From: Acidobacteriota bacterium
GTDB taxonomy: Bacteria; Acidobacteriota; Terriglobia; Bryobacterales; Bryobacteraceae
Assembly (NCBI GenBank): GCA_016185425.1
Contig: JACPNQ010000013.1
Coordinates: 48,518-112,517, forward strand
DNA: 64,000 bases
Reading direction: 5' to 3'
The notes beneath the pieces are model-generated. The model was not told where the DNA came from and did no database searches. It saw only the letters and a list, made by a program, of their open reading frames with translations. A program made the position numbers and the translations under genes. The stretch's first letter is position 1. The number at the start of each line of letters is the position of its first letter. Positions 18,344 to 28,323 of the stretch are shown here, piece after piece.

Positions 18344-19810
18344 TGAAGTGGGCCCTGTTGCTCGCGGCGGCGTTGAATGCCGGCGACGCGGTTCGCGGCC
18401 CGTTGATTGTTAGTGACCGCTGGCCGGAGTGCACGAGCCTGCAAACCTGGACGCGCGACGTGATGCGCCTGGAGGAGTTGGAGTCGGCCACGGAGACAGC
18501 GCAGGCCAAGGCGTTCTTCCGTCGGCTGCGCCTGCTCAGCCGCATGGCGACCGGCGGCATGATCCAAGCCTATGAGGGCGAGCGCGGACGCGAACGATAC
18601 GCCACCGATGCGCACAAGAACCTGTTCGTCTACGGCTGCGGCTATTGCGACACGACGAGCCGTATAGCGGAGGCGGCCTGGGCGCAGTTCAAGAATGACC
18701 CGGGCGCGGCGGAACGTGTTGTGGTTGCGGCACGACGACGGCGGCTATCACACGATGTACCGTCTTCGCCTTGATGGCCGCTGGGGCGCGTTCGATGCGC
18801 GGGTCCTCGATTGGGCCGAGGTCGGCGACGACGCGCGGATCCGTGCGAACCAGACATACAAGAACCGCAGCGCGCCGTTCTTCGAGTTTTTCGGCACCGA
18901 ATGGGAGCGGGCGTTTCTCCTGCATCCCAAGTATTTCGCCAGCGAGCCCGGCTGGATTGCGGCCGGGCGTCCGGCGGAGTACGTCTTCGGTAACCGCATG
19001 TACGAGCTCGGGACGGTGTATCACGACATGGATTTCACGCTGCCGCGCGGCGCCGTGATTGATCGCTTCTGGGACAATTCGGCGCGCAAGTTCTACGTTC
19101 CGGAGGGTGCCCATACGAAGAAGGAGGAGGCGTTCCTGCCGGCGGGGCGTTTTTACCGTGTCACAGAGACGATGTTCGACGGAAACTGGCCCAGACACGA
19201 TCCGAATTACCGTTATGCGCGGCTGTATTTGACTGGCGTGCCGGCGAGCGAAGGGTATAACAGGAACGTTGCCGGCGGCCGCATGATCGGCCAGGCATGG
19301 GGACGGATCACGTTCGCCCCGCGACTCGACGCGAAGAGCGCGTACGAGTTTGCGAGCCCGTTTGTGCTGGTGGATGGCGCGGTGGAGGGCGATGCCGCCG
19401 GAGTGGAGGTCCGGACGCAACGGGCGAAGGCGTCAAGTGCGGCGGAAAAAGACGTTTGGTCCGAGTGGCAGGCGCTCGCGGCGGCGGGGCCTCGCGCGTT
19501 TCGCGGCGTCTGCCGGTTCCAACTGCGCGGCAAGCCGGGAACGGGATTCCGCATGCGTCTGCATTTCGAGAACGGCATTATGACGCTGCCGCGGATCTTT
19601 GCCGGCGGGAACCGCATCCAGTGTGAGCTGCGGGACCCGGCGCAATGGAACGGCGCGCTGCACATCACATATCGCTATCAGACGACTGCGGCGCCGCATG
19701 AGCACACGCAAACGCTACGGCGAAGAGATTTTCGAAATAGCACTGCTACTTACACGCTCAACGCGCCGGGGCTGACGCGCTGCATCTCTGTATCGATCGG
19801 CTACGAGTGA
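18340..19810 (+). pseudogene. Transglutaminase-like exported protein, interrupted by a +1 frameshift
   Basis: The first frame from 18340 encodes a signal peptide and a helical domain up to VYGCGYCDTTSRIAEAAW, where the Cys sits as in transglutaminase-like cysteine proteases. After AERV near 18720 the meaning passes to the +1 frame: WLRHDDGGYHTMYRLRLDG, then WGAFDARVLDW, giving the expected His and Asp of a Cys-His-Asp triad. One extra base in the run at 18716-18723 explains the shift; without it a single protein of about 489 residues would result. The remaining C-terminal 300 residues are beta-rich and unassigned. The start overlaps the hydrolase stop by 4 bases. It could be a real inactivation or a sequencing/assembly error. 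Confidence 0.7.
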
Positions 19811-21015
19811 CGCGTGGCAGCCGCCGAAAAGAGGTGCGCGAATGGGAGTGCGACGGCGGCCGACATGGTAGCTTCGCCGGCGAGCGATGAGGGCCGCAGG
19901 TTGAGCCTCCGAAAATTGGGAAACTGATCGCCAGCGGGAAACTGCTCGCGGATTCCGGACGACAGCAAAGGCCAGGCTTCGGTGACGGCGCCGTCGACGA
20001 TGACCACGTCGGCGTCCAGAAGCCAGACGGCGTTGGCGATCCCAAGGCCCAGGTAGCGGGCGGTTTCGGCGATCGTGGCGCGCGCGGCCTCATCGCCTTC
20101 GGTGGCCTCATGGCAGATGCGTTTCACCTGCGCTGCGCTATCGCCCGAGTTGGCGCGCGGGCGGTTGCCGGCGAGTTTGTTGAAACGCTCGCAAATGGCT
20201 CGGTTTGACGCTAGTTTTTCAAGGCACCCGGGGTTGTCGTGATGCTCGTCAGCGGCGGCTTCGCGGACGACCATCTGCCCAATTTCGCCTGCGGCCATGT
20301 GCGAGCCGCGATAGATATGACCATCGAGAACCAGGCCCATGCCGACACCCTCACCGACCTTGACGAAGAGGAGGCACTGCGCCGAATGGAGGTCCGAGGC
20401 GCTGTGCTCGGATTCGGCGAGCGCGGCGGCGCGCACATCGTTCTCTACCGACACCGGGATGCCAAGACGCCTCTCGAGGTGCGCCTTTACCTGGATTCGC
20501 ACCCATCCAGGATCGGCGCCGAGCTCTACGACTCCGGATTCGGAATCGACAAGGCCGCGCACGGTGATCCCGATGCCGGCGACGCTGCCCGGCCGGAACC
20601 GCTGGCGGCGTTCCTTGAATTCGCGGACGACTAGATCGAGTACCTCGCCGGGCGTCTCGGGCGTGCGGAAGGTGCGCGTATCGAGCATGCGCCCGGCCAT
20701 GGTGCCTACGGCCATGCGCGTCTCCCAGCTTCGGATGTCGACACCGAGCGAGAGGAAACGGTTTTGATCCAGACGGAGGCGGATAGCTGGGCGTCCGCCG
20801 GTGGAGTTCTCCGCACCCTCCTCGACGAGCAAGCCGCGTTCAAGGAGGTCCGCCGCAATACGGGAGATGGTTCCCTCGGAGAGTCCGGTGCGGCGCGACA
20901 ATTCGGCGCGCGAGAGCCGCTGGCGCTGCCGGAGGAGTTGCAACACCGCGGCGCTGTTGGCGTTCCGGACTTGTTCCGGACGCAGAACGGACTTGCGGGT
21001 GCGGGGGCTGAACAT
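19801..21015 (-). CDS. ROK-family transcriptional regulator (NagC/XylR type)
   Basis: ATG 21015 is chosen because GAAGAAAGA precedes it and a promoter lies just upstream. The frame is open further to a TTG at 21072. The protein has 404 residues. Residues about 10-70 form a winged helix-turn-helix (LSRAELSRRTGLSEGTISRIAADLLERGLL). The ROK kinase-like fold follows, with VSVENDVRAAALAE and GSHMAAGEIGQMVV. The usual zinc motif CxCGxxGCxE is reduced to EHHDNPGCLE, so only one Cys and perhaps His ligands remain. ROK repressors respond to sugars or sugar phosphates. It is divergent from the Oar/GH20 operon, which is its most likely target. Its stop overlaps the convergent transglutaminase-like gene by 10 bases. 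Confidence 0.9.
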   Translation of the reverse strand: MFSPRTRKSVLRPEQVRNANSAAVLQLLRQRQRLSRAELSRRTGLSEGTISRIAADLLERGLLVEEGAENSTGGRPAIRLRLDQNRFLSLGVDIRSWETRMAVGTMAGRMLDTRTFRTPETPGEVLDLVVREFKERRQRFRPGSVAGIGITVRGLVDSESGVVELGADPGWVRIQVKAHLERRLGIPVSVENDVRAAALAESEHSASDLHSAQCLLFVKVGEGVGMGLVLDGHIYRGSHMAAGEIGQMVVREAAADEHHDNPGCLEKLASNRAICERFNKLAGNRPRANSGDSAAQVKRICHEATEGDEAARATIAETARYLGLGIANAVWLLDADVVIVDGAVTEAWPLLSSGIREQFPAGDQFPNFRRLNLRPSSLAGEATMSAAVALPFAHLFSAAATRHS

Positions 21016-21043
21016 GGCCGATCTTTCTTCCAAAGGTAAAGTA

Positions 21044-21072
21044 AGTCTACCGTCATGGTCGCGTTCCGTCAA
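21044..21072 (-). promoter_or_regulatory. Candidate promoter of the ROK gene
   Basis: On the minus strand TTGACG (21072-21067), a 17-base spacer and TAGACT (21049-21044) stand about 30 bases before the ATG at 21015. It is back-to-back with the Oar promoter, so one operator could control both. Confidence 0.5.
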
Positions 21073-21090
21073 ATTTAATTAGGCGCACCG

Positions 21091-21119
21091 TTGACATTCT
21101 TCGCATAATTCGCTAAATT
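21091..21119 (+). promoter_or_regulatory. Promoter of the Oar/GH20 operon
   Basis: Perfect TTGACA (21091-21096), a 17-base spacer and TAAATT (21114-21119) lie about 50 bases before the receptor ATG. The spacer and -10 contain a repeated half-site (ATAATTCGC and TAAATTC) that is a plausible ROK operator, though untested. Confidence 0.6.
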
Positions 21120-21168
21120 CACTTTCCAGTACTTCCTTGCACTTCACAAGAAAGGGTCGAAGGTCGCC

Positions 21169-24100
21169 ATGAACCTTTTCATTCGCCTCGCCATAGCCCT
21201 CCTGGCTCTCCTGATTCCCGCGCATGCACAAACCGGCACCGGCGTGATTCGCGGCACGGTCTACGATGTAACCAAGTCCTCTATTTCGGCGGCGAAGATC
21301 GCCGTCGTTAACCAAAACACGAATGCAACGTTAACCGCGCAAACGACGGCGGAGGGAGACTTTCAGTTTCCCGGTCTAGCGCCGGCCCCTTACCTGGTAA
21401 CCGTGGAGGCGGCGGGGTTTAAGAGGTGGTCAGGGCGGTTGACGCTCGAGACCGGGCAGACGGCCATTCTGGCGCCCTCGATGGAGGTCGGCTCCGTCGA
21501 GGCGACGGTGGAGGTGTCGGACGCCGCTCCGGTGATTAACACGGAGGGTATGGGTGTAGCGGGCGTTAAGGACGCATTGCGGATTCACCAGTTGCCGTTG
21601 AACCAGCGGTCGGTGAGCACGCTGTTCAATCTCACGCCGGGCGTGGAGGGCGGTGCGAATCCGCGCGTGAATGGTCTGAAGGTGGGCGCGACAGAAATGC
21701 TGTTTGACGGCATCTCGCTGGTCGACCGTTTCGGCGGCGGTATTGCAAGGGTGCAGCCTGGCTTGGATACCGTGCAGGAATTCCGGATCGAGACGATCGG
21801 ATCGTCCGCGCGTTATTCGCGGCCGTCTACCGTAACGTTGGCAAGCAAGAGCGGTACGAATGAGTTGCACGGCACCTTCTTCGAGACGTTCCGTAACAAC
21901 TCGGGCGGGCTGCGGGCGCGGCAGCGCCAGGACGGCGCGGCGGCGGCGAAGCTGATTCGCAACGAGTTTGGCGGATCTGCGGGCGGGCCGGTGTTGATTC
22001 CGAAGCTCTACAACGGCAAGAACAGGACCTTCTGGTTCGCGTCTTATGAAGCGCTGCGGCAGCGGGAGGCACAGTTCTACGAAGATTATGTTCCGACGGC
22101 GCAGATGTGGGACGGCAATTTTAGCCAGGTGATCGACTCTTCGAATACTCGAACGGCGATCTACGATCCCGCCACGACAGGGGCGGACGGAAGACGCACG
22201 CCCTTCGCGGGCAACATCATTCCGCGGGCGCGCTTTCAGCCGATTTTCGCGACAATGCGCGATATCACACATACGCCTACGAGCTCGGCCAATCCGTTCC
22301 AGGATTCAAACCTCCGCGCGTTTTATCCCATCAAGCTGGACAACAACAACTTGACGCTGAAGGGCGATCATCGGTTCTCAGACAAAGACAATATCTCCGG
22401 CCGGTTCACGCGCAGCACCAGTCTGCGGACGGTGCAGGGCGGTGTGTTCGGCGCGCCGCGTGAGGACGTGGCCGACGCGTTCGGCACGGGCCGAAGCGAT
22501 GCGCGGATTTACTCCACGTCTATCCGTCATAACCATATCTTCAGCCCGCGCTTCTTCAGTGAGCTGCTGGTGGCGAATCACCGGTCTCCAAAGAGCTCCG
22601 GTACGCTTGCCGACTTCACGGATTGGCCTACCAAACTGGGACTGCCGAATCCCTTCGGCGCGCGAGGTTGGCCCAGCCTTGGCGTGGGCGACGATCCGTT
22701 TTACTGGGACGCGGATAATCGCAAAGATGAGGCGCTGACCGCATGGGTGATCGAGGACAATCTCACGCTCGTCAAGGGCCGCCACAACATGCAGTTCGGT
22801 GGCAAGATCCGGCGCGAGTACAACAACGTGCGGGAGTTGCAGCAGTCGCAGGGCTCGCACGAATTTGGCGGGGATTGGACGGCACTCTACAGTTCGGCCG
22901 ATGACGCCGCAACGTCGTATACGGGAGTAGGCTTGGCGTCGCTGGCCTTGGGTCTGCCGACGTACCTGTCGAATCAGTACAACCGCGGATTCTTCTATTT
23001 TCAACAATCGGAGATTGGCCTCTACTTCCACGACAACTGGAAGGTGAGCCGCCGGCTGACGGTCGATCTGGGCGTGCGTTGGGACAAGTGGACGCCGTAC
23101 AAGGAGAAATACAACCGGCTCGTGAACGTCGACTTGCGCAACTTTGCGGGCAACTTCCAGGTGGTGACGCCGGGATCGACGAAGATGGAGAGCATCCCGG
23201 GGATCCCGCCGTCGGTACTGGCATCGTGGGCGGCGCGTGGGCTGACGTGGAAGACGGCGAATGAGACCGGCTTGCCGTCCAGCCTGATTCCGGCGGACAA
23301 CAACAACTTTGGTCCGCGCGTCGGCTTTGCGTTTCGCATCAATGACAAGACCGTGCTGCGCGGTGGGTATGGCGAATACTTCTGGACGATGCCTCTGTCG
23401 CAAATCCTGCAGACGTCGCGGACGAATCCGCCATTGAACTTACGCTTCACGAACCAGATCGGGTCGCGTGACGGCACGAGCACCTATGCGATGCGGAACT
23501 CGCCGCGGCCGGAGTTCCTGGCTGGCAATGTACAGGTGAGCACGGAAGGTATTGTTCCGTTGCCCGTGAATGCACAGCAAATGATGCCGTGGGATTTTCG
23601 TGATTGGCGGGATAATCGCGCACAGTCATGGCACTTCACGATGGAACGCGAAATCCTCAGGAACACAGCCCTGCGTTTGAACTATATCGGCGATCATGGG
23701 TCCGGGCTCGAGCAGCGATACAACATCAACGCGCGCGAAGCGGAGTACAACTATGTGGCCCGCACGGGGCAGGCGCCTCCGGGGAATCGCGATCTGCTGC
23801 GCGCCAATCAGAACTGGAACTTCTTGGCGGCCAACCATACAGGCTATTCGAACAGCCATTCCCTGCAGGCCGAGGTGGAGAAGCGATATTCGAATGGATT
23901 GGCGTTCCAGTGGTTCTACGTGTTCACGCGGTCGTTGACGACTACGGATGCGGGTGGATTCACATCCGGCAACGGGAACATCAATTCGACGGATGGCGTG
24001 TTTGCGGTTCCGGAGAGCTCACAGTTGCTGGGCGCCCCGAATCTCACATACGATCGGCGCTTGCGGCTGGGCTATCAGAACTCGAGCAACATTCCGGCGC

Positions 24101-24753
24101 ATCGCGTACGTTATAACGCTCTTTACGATCTTCCGTTCGGCAAGGGCAAGAAGTTCGGCGGCGCCGTCGGACGCGGCGTGGATGCGCTAATCGGTGGCTG
24201 GCAGTTAGCGACGATTGGCGAGTGGCGCGGCGGAAATTGGCTGAGCGTGAATTCGGCGCGGTATCTTTTCGGCGATCCGAGTCTTTCCGGCGACGACCGG
24301 TTGCTACTGACGTTTGCCGGCCGTCCGCAGCGGCTGTGGTTCCGGGGCGACTTTGATCCGGCGCTTGCGTCGAACGTCGACCAGACAGCTCTGCTGCGGC
24401 TGGTTGCGGCGGCGCGGGCGAACCGGATTGTCAAGCCGCTAGGCACGAACTTCGACAACCGCGTAGCGCAGACGCTGGCGAACGGAAGCACACGGCAGAC
24501 GCCGGTCACCGATACGGTGGTCTGGAACTCGCGCGCATTCTTCCGCGGGCCCGGCGATTGGAACGTGGACGCGTCGGTGTTCAAGAACTTCCGGATTGTG
24601 GAGCGTGCAACGCTGCGGTTCACCGCCGACTTCTTCAATGCGCTGAACCATCCCACGGATCAGGATCCGAACAATACGACCGGATTACAGGACCTGAGCT
24701 CGCAGCGCAATCAGCCTCGCATCATTCAATTCTCCCTGCGGTTGACCTTCTGA
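21169..24753 (+). CDS. Oar-like TonB-dependent outer membrane receptor
   Basis: A 1194-residue protein with signal peptide MNLFIRLAIALLALLIPAHA. Residues about 22-105 are a carboxypeptidase-regulatory-like Ig domain (TGVIRGTVYDVTKSSISAAK, then GDFQFPGLAPAPYLVTVEAAGF). A plug domain (LPLNQRSVSTLFNLTPGV) and a large beta-barrel follow, ending in QFSLRLTF with the terminal Phe typical of outer membrane barrels. Such receptors import large or scarce solutes with TonB energy, and in acidobacteria many serve glycan-derived ligands. It heads a run of coupled genes (GH20, APC permease, M20 peptidase), which points to amino-sugar- or peptide-containing ligands. A divergent ROK gene and a good promoter lie upstream. 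Confidence 0.92.
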   Translation: MNLFIRLAIALLALLIPAHAQTGTGVIRGTVYDVTKSSISAAKIAVVNQNTNATLTAQTTAEGDFQFPGLAPAPYLVTVEAAGFKRWSGRLTLETGQTAILAPSMEVGSVEATVEVSDAAPVINTEGMGVAGVKDALRIHQLPLNQRSVSTLFNLTPGVEGGANPRVNGLKVGATEMLFDGISLVDRFGGGIARVQPGLDTVQEFRIETIGSSARYSRPSTVTLASKSGTNELHGTFFETFRNNSGGLRARQRQDGAAAAKLIRNEFGGSAGGPVLIPKLYNGKNRTFWFASYEALRQREAQFYEDYVPTAQMWDGNFSQVIDSSNTRTAIYDPATTGADGRRTPFAGNIIPRARFQPIFATMRDITHTPTSSANPFQDSNLRAFYPIKLDNNNLTLKGDHRFSDKDNISGRFTRSTSLRTVQGGVFGAPREDVADAFGTGRSDARIYSTSIRHNHIFSPRFFSELLVANHRSPKSSGTLADFTDWPTKLGLPNPFGARGWPSLGVGDDPFYWDADNRKDEALTAWVIEDNLTLVKGRHNMQFGGKIRREYNNVRELQQSQGSHEFGGDWTALYSSADDAATSYTGVGLASLALGLPTYLSNQYNRGFFYFQQSEIGLYFHDNWKVSRRLTVDLGVRWDKWTPYKEKYNRLVNVDLRNFAGNFQVVTPGSTKMESIPGIPPSVLASWAARGLTWKTANETGLPSSLIPADNNNFGPRVGFAFRINDKTVLRGGYGEYFWTMPLSQILQTSRTNPPLNLRFTNQIGSRDGTSTYAMRNSPRPEFLAGNVQVSTEGIVPLPVNAQQMMPWDFRDWRDNRAQSWHFTMEREILRNTALRLNYIGDHGSGLEQRYNINAREAEYNYVARTGQAPPGNRDLLRANQNWNFLAANHTGYSNSHSLQAEVEKRYSNGLAFQWFYVFTRSLTTTDAGGFTSGNGNINSTDGVFAVPESSQLLGAPNLTYDRRLRLGYQNSSNIPAHRVRYNALYDLPFGKGKKFGGAVGRGVDALIGGWQLATIGEWRGGNWLSVNSARYLFGDPSLSGDDRLLLTFAGRPQRLWFRGDFDPALASNVDQTALLRLVAAARANRIVKPLGTNFDNRVAQTLANGSTRQTPVTDTVVWNSRAFFRGPGDWNVDASVFKNFRIVERATLRFTADFFNALNHPTDQDPNNTTGLQDLSSQRNQPRIIQFSLRLTF

Positions 24754-27005
24754 TGATGCGCATTCTGTTTTCCCTATTGGTTGCCGGCGCACTGTTTGGC
24801 CAGACGCCGGCAACCGGTCTGTGGCTGCGTGGATATGCGCTGATTCCTACGCCTCAGAAAGTGGTTGCCGCCGACGGAGAGGTTTTCTTGGATTCGTCGT
24901 GGACGATTGCGGCGGAGGGAGACCATATTGCGGTACGCTCTTTGCGCGGAGACTTGCGGCAGTTTCACGGGCTCTCGATTCGCGATGGAAATGGGGAGCG
25001 TGTGATCCGCCTAGCGGTGCGGAATGGCGCCGTTGACACCGGCAAGGACGTGGCGATTCATCCGCAAGGGTACCGGTTACAGATTACGGATAGGGAAGTA
25101 GCGATTACCGGGAATGGTGACGCTGGGCTGCTGTATGGCGTGCAGACGTTTCTGCAATTGCTGAAACCGGTGAATGGGCGGCTGCAACTGCCATTGGTAT
25201 CAATTGAGGATTGGCCGCGGCTGCAACTGCGGTTTCTGCATTGGGACACGAAGCACCATCAGGACCGGATGGCTACGCTGAAGCGGTATCTCGATTGGGC
25301 GGTGCGGTTCAAGGTCAACATGATCGGCTTTGAGCTGGAGGATAAGTTTGCGTACCCCTCGGTGCCCGGGGCGGGCGCGCCGGGCGCGTTTACGCCGGCG
25401 GAGTTGCAGGAAATCGTCAACTACGGCTTGGAGCGATTCATCCAGGTGGTGCCGGTGATTCAATCGCCGGCGCACATGTCGTACGTGCTGAAGAATCCGC
25501 GGTACGCGCATTTGCGGGCGGATGGGAACAACTATCAGATTTGCATGTGCGACGAGGAGAGTTACAAATTGATCCTCCGCATGTACGATGACGTGATCAA
25601 CGCGACGCGCGGCGTGGACTACTTCTTCGTTTCAACGGACGAGGTCTACTATGCGGGTCTTTGCGCCAAGTGCGGCCGGCCTTACAACGAAAAGAACCGG
25701 AGCCTGGCGTGGGCGGAGTTTGCGAAGCGCGCGCATGATCATTTAGCGGCGAAGGGACGGCGGATGCTGGCGTGGCTGGAGTATCCGCTCTTGGATGAGC
25801 ATCTGGAGATGATTCCGTCCGATGTGATTGACGGCGTGATCGGCGAGGCTTCGTTCATTCCGATTGAGAATCGCAAGGGGATGCGGCAGTTGGCGTATGT
25901 TTCGCTGCAAGGAGCGGAGTTTCTGTTTCCCGATCACTTGCCGCTGGATGCGGAGTTGGCGGATCCGGCGGCTCCGAATGCGGATGATCCGTTGGAGTTT
26001 GAGCGCGGACTGTCGGAGGGGCGCATCCGGTCGGTGCATCGGCAGTTGCTGAATGGGCGCTTCTGGCAGGCGAATCCCATCGGCGTCTTCGGCGCGGCGT
26101 GGGGCGATTCGGGTCTTCACAATGAGACGTTCTGGCTGGGTTGGGCGGCGGCGGCCCGTTATGGATGGCATCCGGGAACGCCAGGTCCGGAGCAGCACAC
26201 CGCGGAATTCATGCGTGTCTACTATGGACCGGGCGCGGGCAATATGGTGGAGATCTACCGCATGATGCAGCGGCAGGCGCGTGGGTGGCAGCGGGCGTGG
26301 GACCGGGTAGTGTCCAAGGCGCGGGGACCTGGTTATGGAAACTCGGACGGGAAGGGAATTGGGACGACACGTTATGATCAGACGTTGACGCCGCCGTCAT
26401 TGCCGCAACTGCCGGACCTGGATTTCCGGCCTGGATTCGCTTCGCAGTACCGGCGGTTGCTTGCCGGTGTCCCGGCGCGGTCGTTGGAAAGTGACCAGTT
26501 GATTCATGCGCTGCAGGAGAACCTGGGGCAGGTTTCGCGCAATCATTACAATCTCGAAGTGATGTTGGGGCTGGCGGAATTTACGGGGCATCATTGGCGG
26601 CTGTTGACAATACTGGCGGAGGCGGAGCGATCGTTCGATCGGGCGCGGAACGCGGTGCGGCAGAATCGGCCGAAGGAGGCGATGGGGCATCTACTGGCGG
26701 CGTATAACGGCGTGGGGCGGACGGAGCGTGAGGGAGAGACGGCGTATCGGAACCTTGTAACGATCTTCGAGAAGAGCCAGTTTCCGAAGGGGCGGGCGGT
26801 GGATGGGCATGCGTTCCTGCAGGTGCTGGACGATGTGAAAGATCATTGGGGCGGGCGTACGGCGGATCTCGGGTATATGTTCGCGGCGGAGCGGAGTATT
26901 GGACTCACGCAGTGGCGGAAGGATCTGCGCGCTCTCATTGAGGAGTTCGGAAAGCGAAACAACGTGCCTTTGCAGGGGTTGACGGAGTTGCGGCTTGAGG
27001 AATGA
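24753..27005 (+). CDS. Glycoside hydrolase family 20-type beta-N-acetylhexosaminidase
   Basis: ATG 24753 shares one base with the receptor stop (TGATG), giving a 750-residue protein with signal peptide MRILFSLLVAGALFGQ. An N-terminal GH20b-like domain (PTPQKVVAADGEV, LYGVQTFLQLL) precedes the (beta/alpha)8 barrel (RLQLRFLHWDTKH onward). The catalytic Asp-Glu pair lies in FVSTDEVYYAG near residue 296, where family 20 uses Asp to orient the substrate acetamido group and Glu as acid. A helical C-terminal region of about 200 residues follows. The expected activity is removal of terminal GlcNAc or GalNAc in the periplasm or outside. Translational coupling to the receptor supports a shared substrate. 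Confidence 0.87.
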   Translation: MMRILFSLLVAGALFGQTPATGLWLRGYALIPTPQKVVAADGEVFLDSSWTIAAEGDHIAVRSLRGDLRQFHGLSIRDGNGERVIRLAVRNGAVDTGKDVAIHPQGYRLQITDREVAITGNGDAGLLYGVQTFLQLLKPVNGRLQLPLVSIEDWPRLQLRFLHWDTKHHQDRMATLKRYLDWAVRFKVNMIGFELEDKFAYPSVPGAGAPGAFTPAELQEIVNYGLERFIQVVPVIQSPAHMSYVLKNPRYAHLRADGNNYQICMCDEESYKLILRMYDDVINATRGVDYFFVSTDEVYYAGLCAKCGRPYNEKNRSLAWAEFAKRAHDHLAAKGRRMLAWLEYPLLDEHLEMIPSDVIDGVIGEASFIPIENRKGMRQLAYVSLQGAEFLFPDHLPLDAELADPAAPNADDPLEFERGLSEGRIRSVHRQLLNGRFWQANPIGVFGAAWGDSGLHNETFWLGWAAAARYGWHPGTPGPEQHTAEFMRVYYGPGAGNMVEIYRMMQRQARGWQRAWDRVVSKARGPGYGNSDGKGIGTTRYDQTLTPPSLPQLPDLDFRPGFASQYRRLLAGVPARSLESDQLIHALQENLGQVSRNHYNLEVMLGLAEFTGHHWRLLTILAEAERSFDRARNAVRQNRPKEAMGHLLAAYNGVGRTEREGETAYRNLVTIFEKSQFPKGRAVDGHAFLQVLDDVKDHWGGRTADLGYMFAAERSIGLTQWRKDLRALIEEFGKRNNVPLQGLTELRLEE

Positions 27006-28323
27006 AGAGACAACGCGGCTGCGGCGAGTGCTCTCAAGGCGGGACCTGATCGTCTATGGTTTGGTGATCTTGACGCCGACGGCGCCGTATCCGGTGATCG
27101 GAGTAGTGCAGCAGGCGTCGGGCGGGCACGCGACGCTGTGCTATCTCGTTGCGATGGTGGCCATGTTGTTTACGGCGGCGAGCTATGCGCGGATGTCGAT
27201 CGAGTTTCCCGCGGCGGGGTCGACATACACGTACGTGCAGCGCGGGCTGAATGAGCATGCCGGCTTTCTCGCGGGCTGGGCGATATTGCTCGACTACTTG
27301 CTGATTCCGCTATTGAGCGTGGTGTATGCGGCGTTGACGGCGAACCGGTTGTTGCCCGCGGTACCGTACATGGCGTGGGTAGTGTTGTTTACGCTGACCA
27401 TCACGCTGGCGAATGCGAACGGCATTAAGACGACGGTGCGCGCGAATACGGTGTTGATGGCCATCATGTCGGCGTCGGCGATTCTGTTCGCCGTGTTTGC
27501 CGTGCGAATGTTGATGGCGCAGGGCGGCGTGGCGGCATTGTGGTCGCCGCGGGCGATCTATAACGCGGACACGTTCTCCCTGAGGGCGCTGATGTTGGGC
27601 GCGGGAATTTCGGCGCTTTCCTATATCGGCTTCGATGCGGTGACGACGTTGGCGGAAGACAGCAAAGATCCGGCGCGCGACGTCGGATATGCAACGGTTG
27701 CGGTCTGTCTGGCGCAGACGGCGATCTGCGCCGTGACGGTTTATCTGGCCACGCTGGTATGGCCGCAATATCAATCGTTCCCGGATGCCGATACGGCGAT
27801 TCTCGATATCGGCCGACGCATCGGCGGCGAGTGGATGATGGGATGGATCACCTTCGTGTTGTTGGTGGCGGCGCTGGCGAGCGCGATGACGGGCCAGGCG
27901 GGAGCGTCCCGACTGTTGTTGGGGATGGGGCGCGACGGAGTGCTGTCGCGGCGCGTGTTTGGACATCTGGACGAAGTGTCCGGTACGCCGGTGCGTGCGA
28001 TCTGGTTTATGGGGGCGGCGACGTTGGCTGGGTCGTTGCTCGCTGGATTTCAGCTCATCGTGGAGCTGCTGAACTTTGGGGCCTTCGCGGGATTCATTCT
28101 GGTGAATTGCGCGGTGATCAATCACTTCCATTTGCGTCGGAATGGGCTGTGGCGCGATTTGATTGCACCCTTGGCGGGAGCGGTGGTATGCGCCTATCTG
28201 TGGCTGAGTCTTTCGAGCGCGGCGAAAGCGGCAGGGTTTGCGTGGCTCGCGGCAGGCGCAGTCTATTTGGCGATATTGACGAGAGGCTTCCGGCTGGCGC
28301 CGAAGCAGATGGAGGTGGGATGA
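26995..28323 (+). CDS. APC-superfamily amino acid permease
   Basis: A 442-residue protein with about 12 membrane segments. The N-terminus carries the APC signature (GLVILTPTAPYPVIGVVQQAS) and a typical mid-protein segment (ISALSYIGFDAVTTLAEDS). The start is TTG 26995 with GGAG about 8 bases before, overlapping the GH20 stop by 11 bases; GTG 27028 is a shorter alternative. The substrate is expected to be an amino acid or amine, driven by proton or sodium symport or by exchange. Its place between a hexosaminidase and a peptidase suggests uptake of small products of glycopeptide or peptidoglycan breakdown. Confidence 0.87.
   Translation: MRNEETTRLRRVLSRRDLIVYGLVILTPTAPYPVIGVVQQASGGHATLCYLVAMVAMLFTAASYARMSIEFPAAGSTYTYVQRGLNEHAGFLAGWAILLDYLLIPLLSVVYAALTANRLLPAVPYMAWVVLFTLTITLANANGIKTTVRANTVLMAIMSASAILFAVFAVRMLMAQGGVAALWSPRAIYNADTFSLRALMLGAGISALSYIGFDAVTTLAEDSKDPARDVGYATVAVCLAQTAICAVTVYLATLVWPQYQSFPDADTAILDIGRRIGGEWMMGWITFVLLVAALASAMTGQAGASRLLLGMGRDGVLSRRVFGHLDEVSGTPVRAIWFMGAATLAGSLLAGFQLIVELLNFGAFAGFILVNCAVINHFHLRRNGLWRDLIAPLAGAVVCAYLWLSLSSAAKAAGFAWLAAGAVYLAILTRGFRLAPKQMEVG

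Noticed and set aside
22378..23403. Long minus-strand frame (341 codons) inside the first Oar gene
   Set aside because: Arg/His-rich translation typical of the antisense of a GC-rich gene, no motif, and the plus strand encodes a clear receptor.
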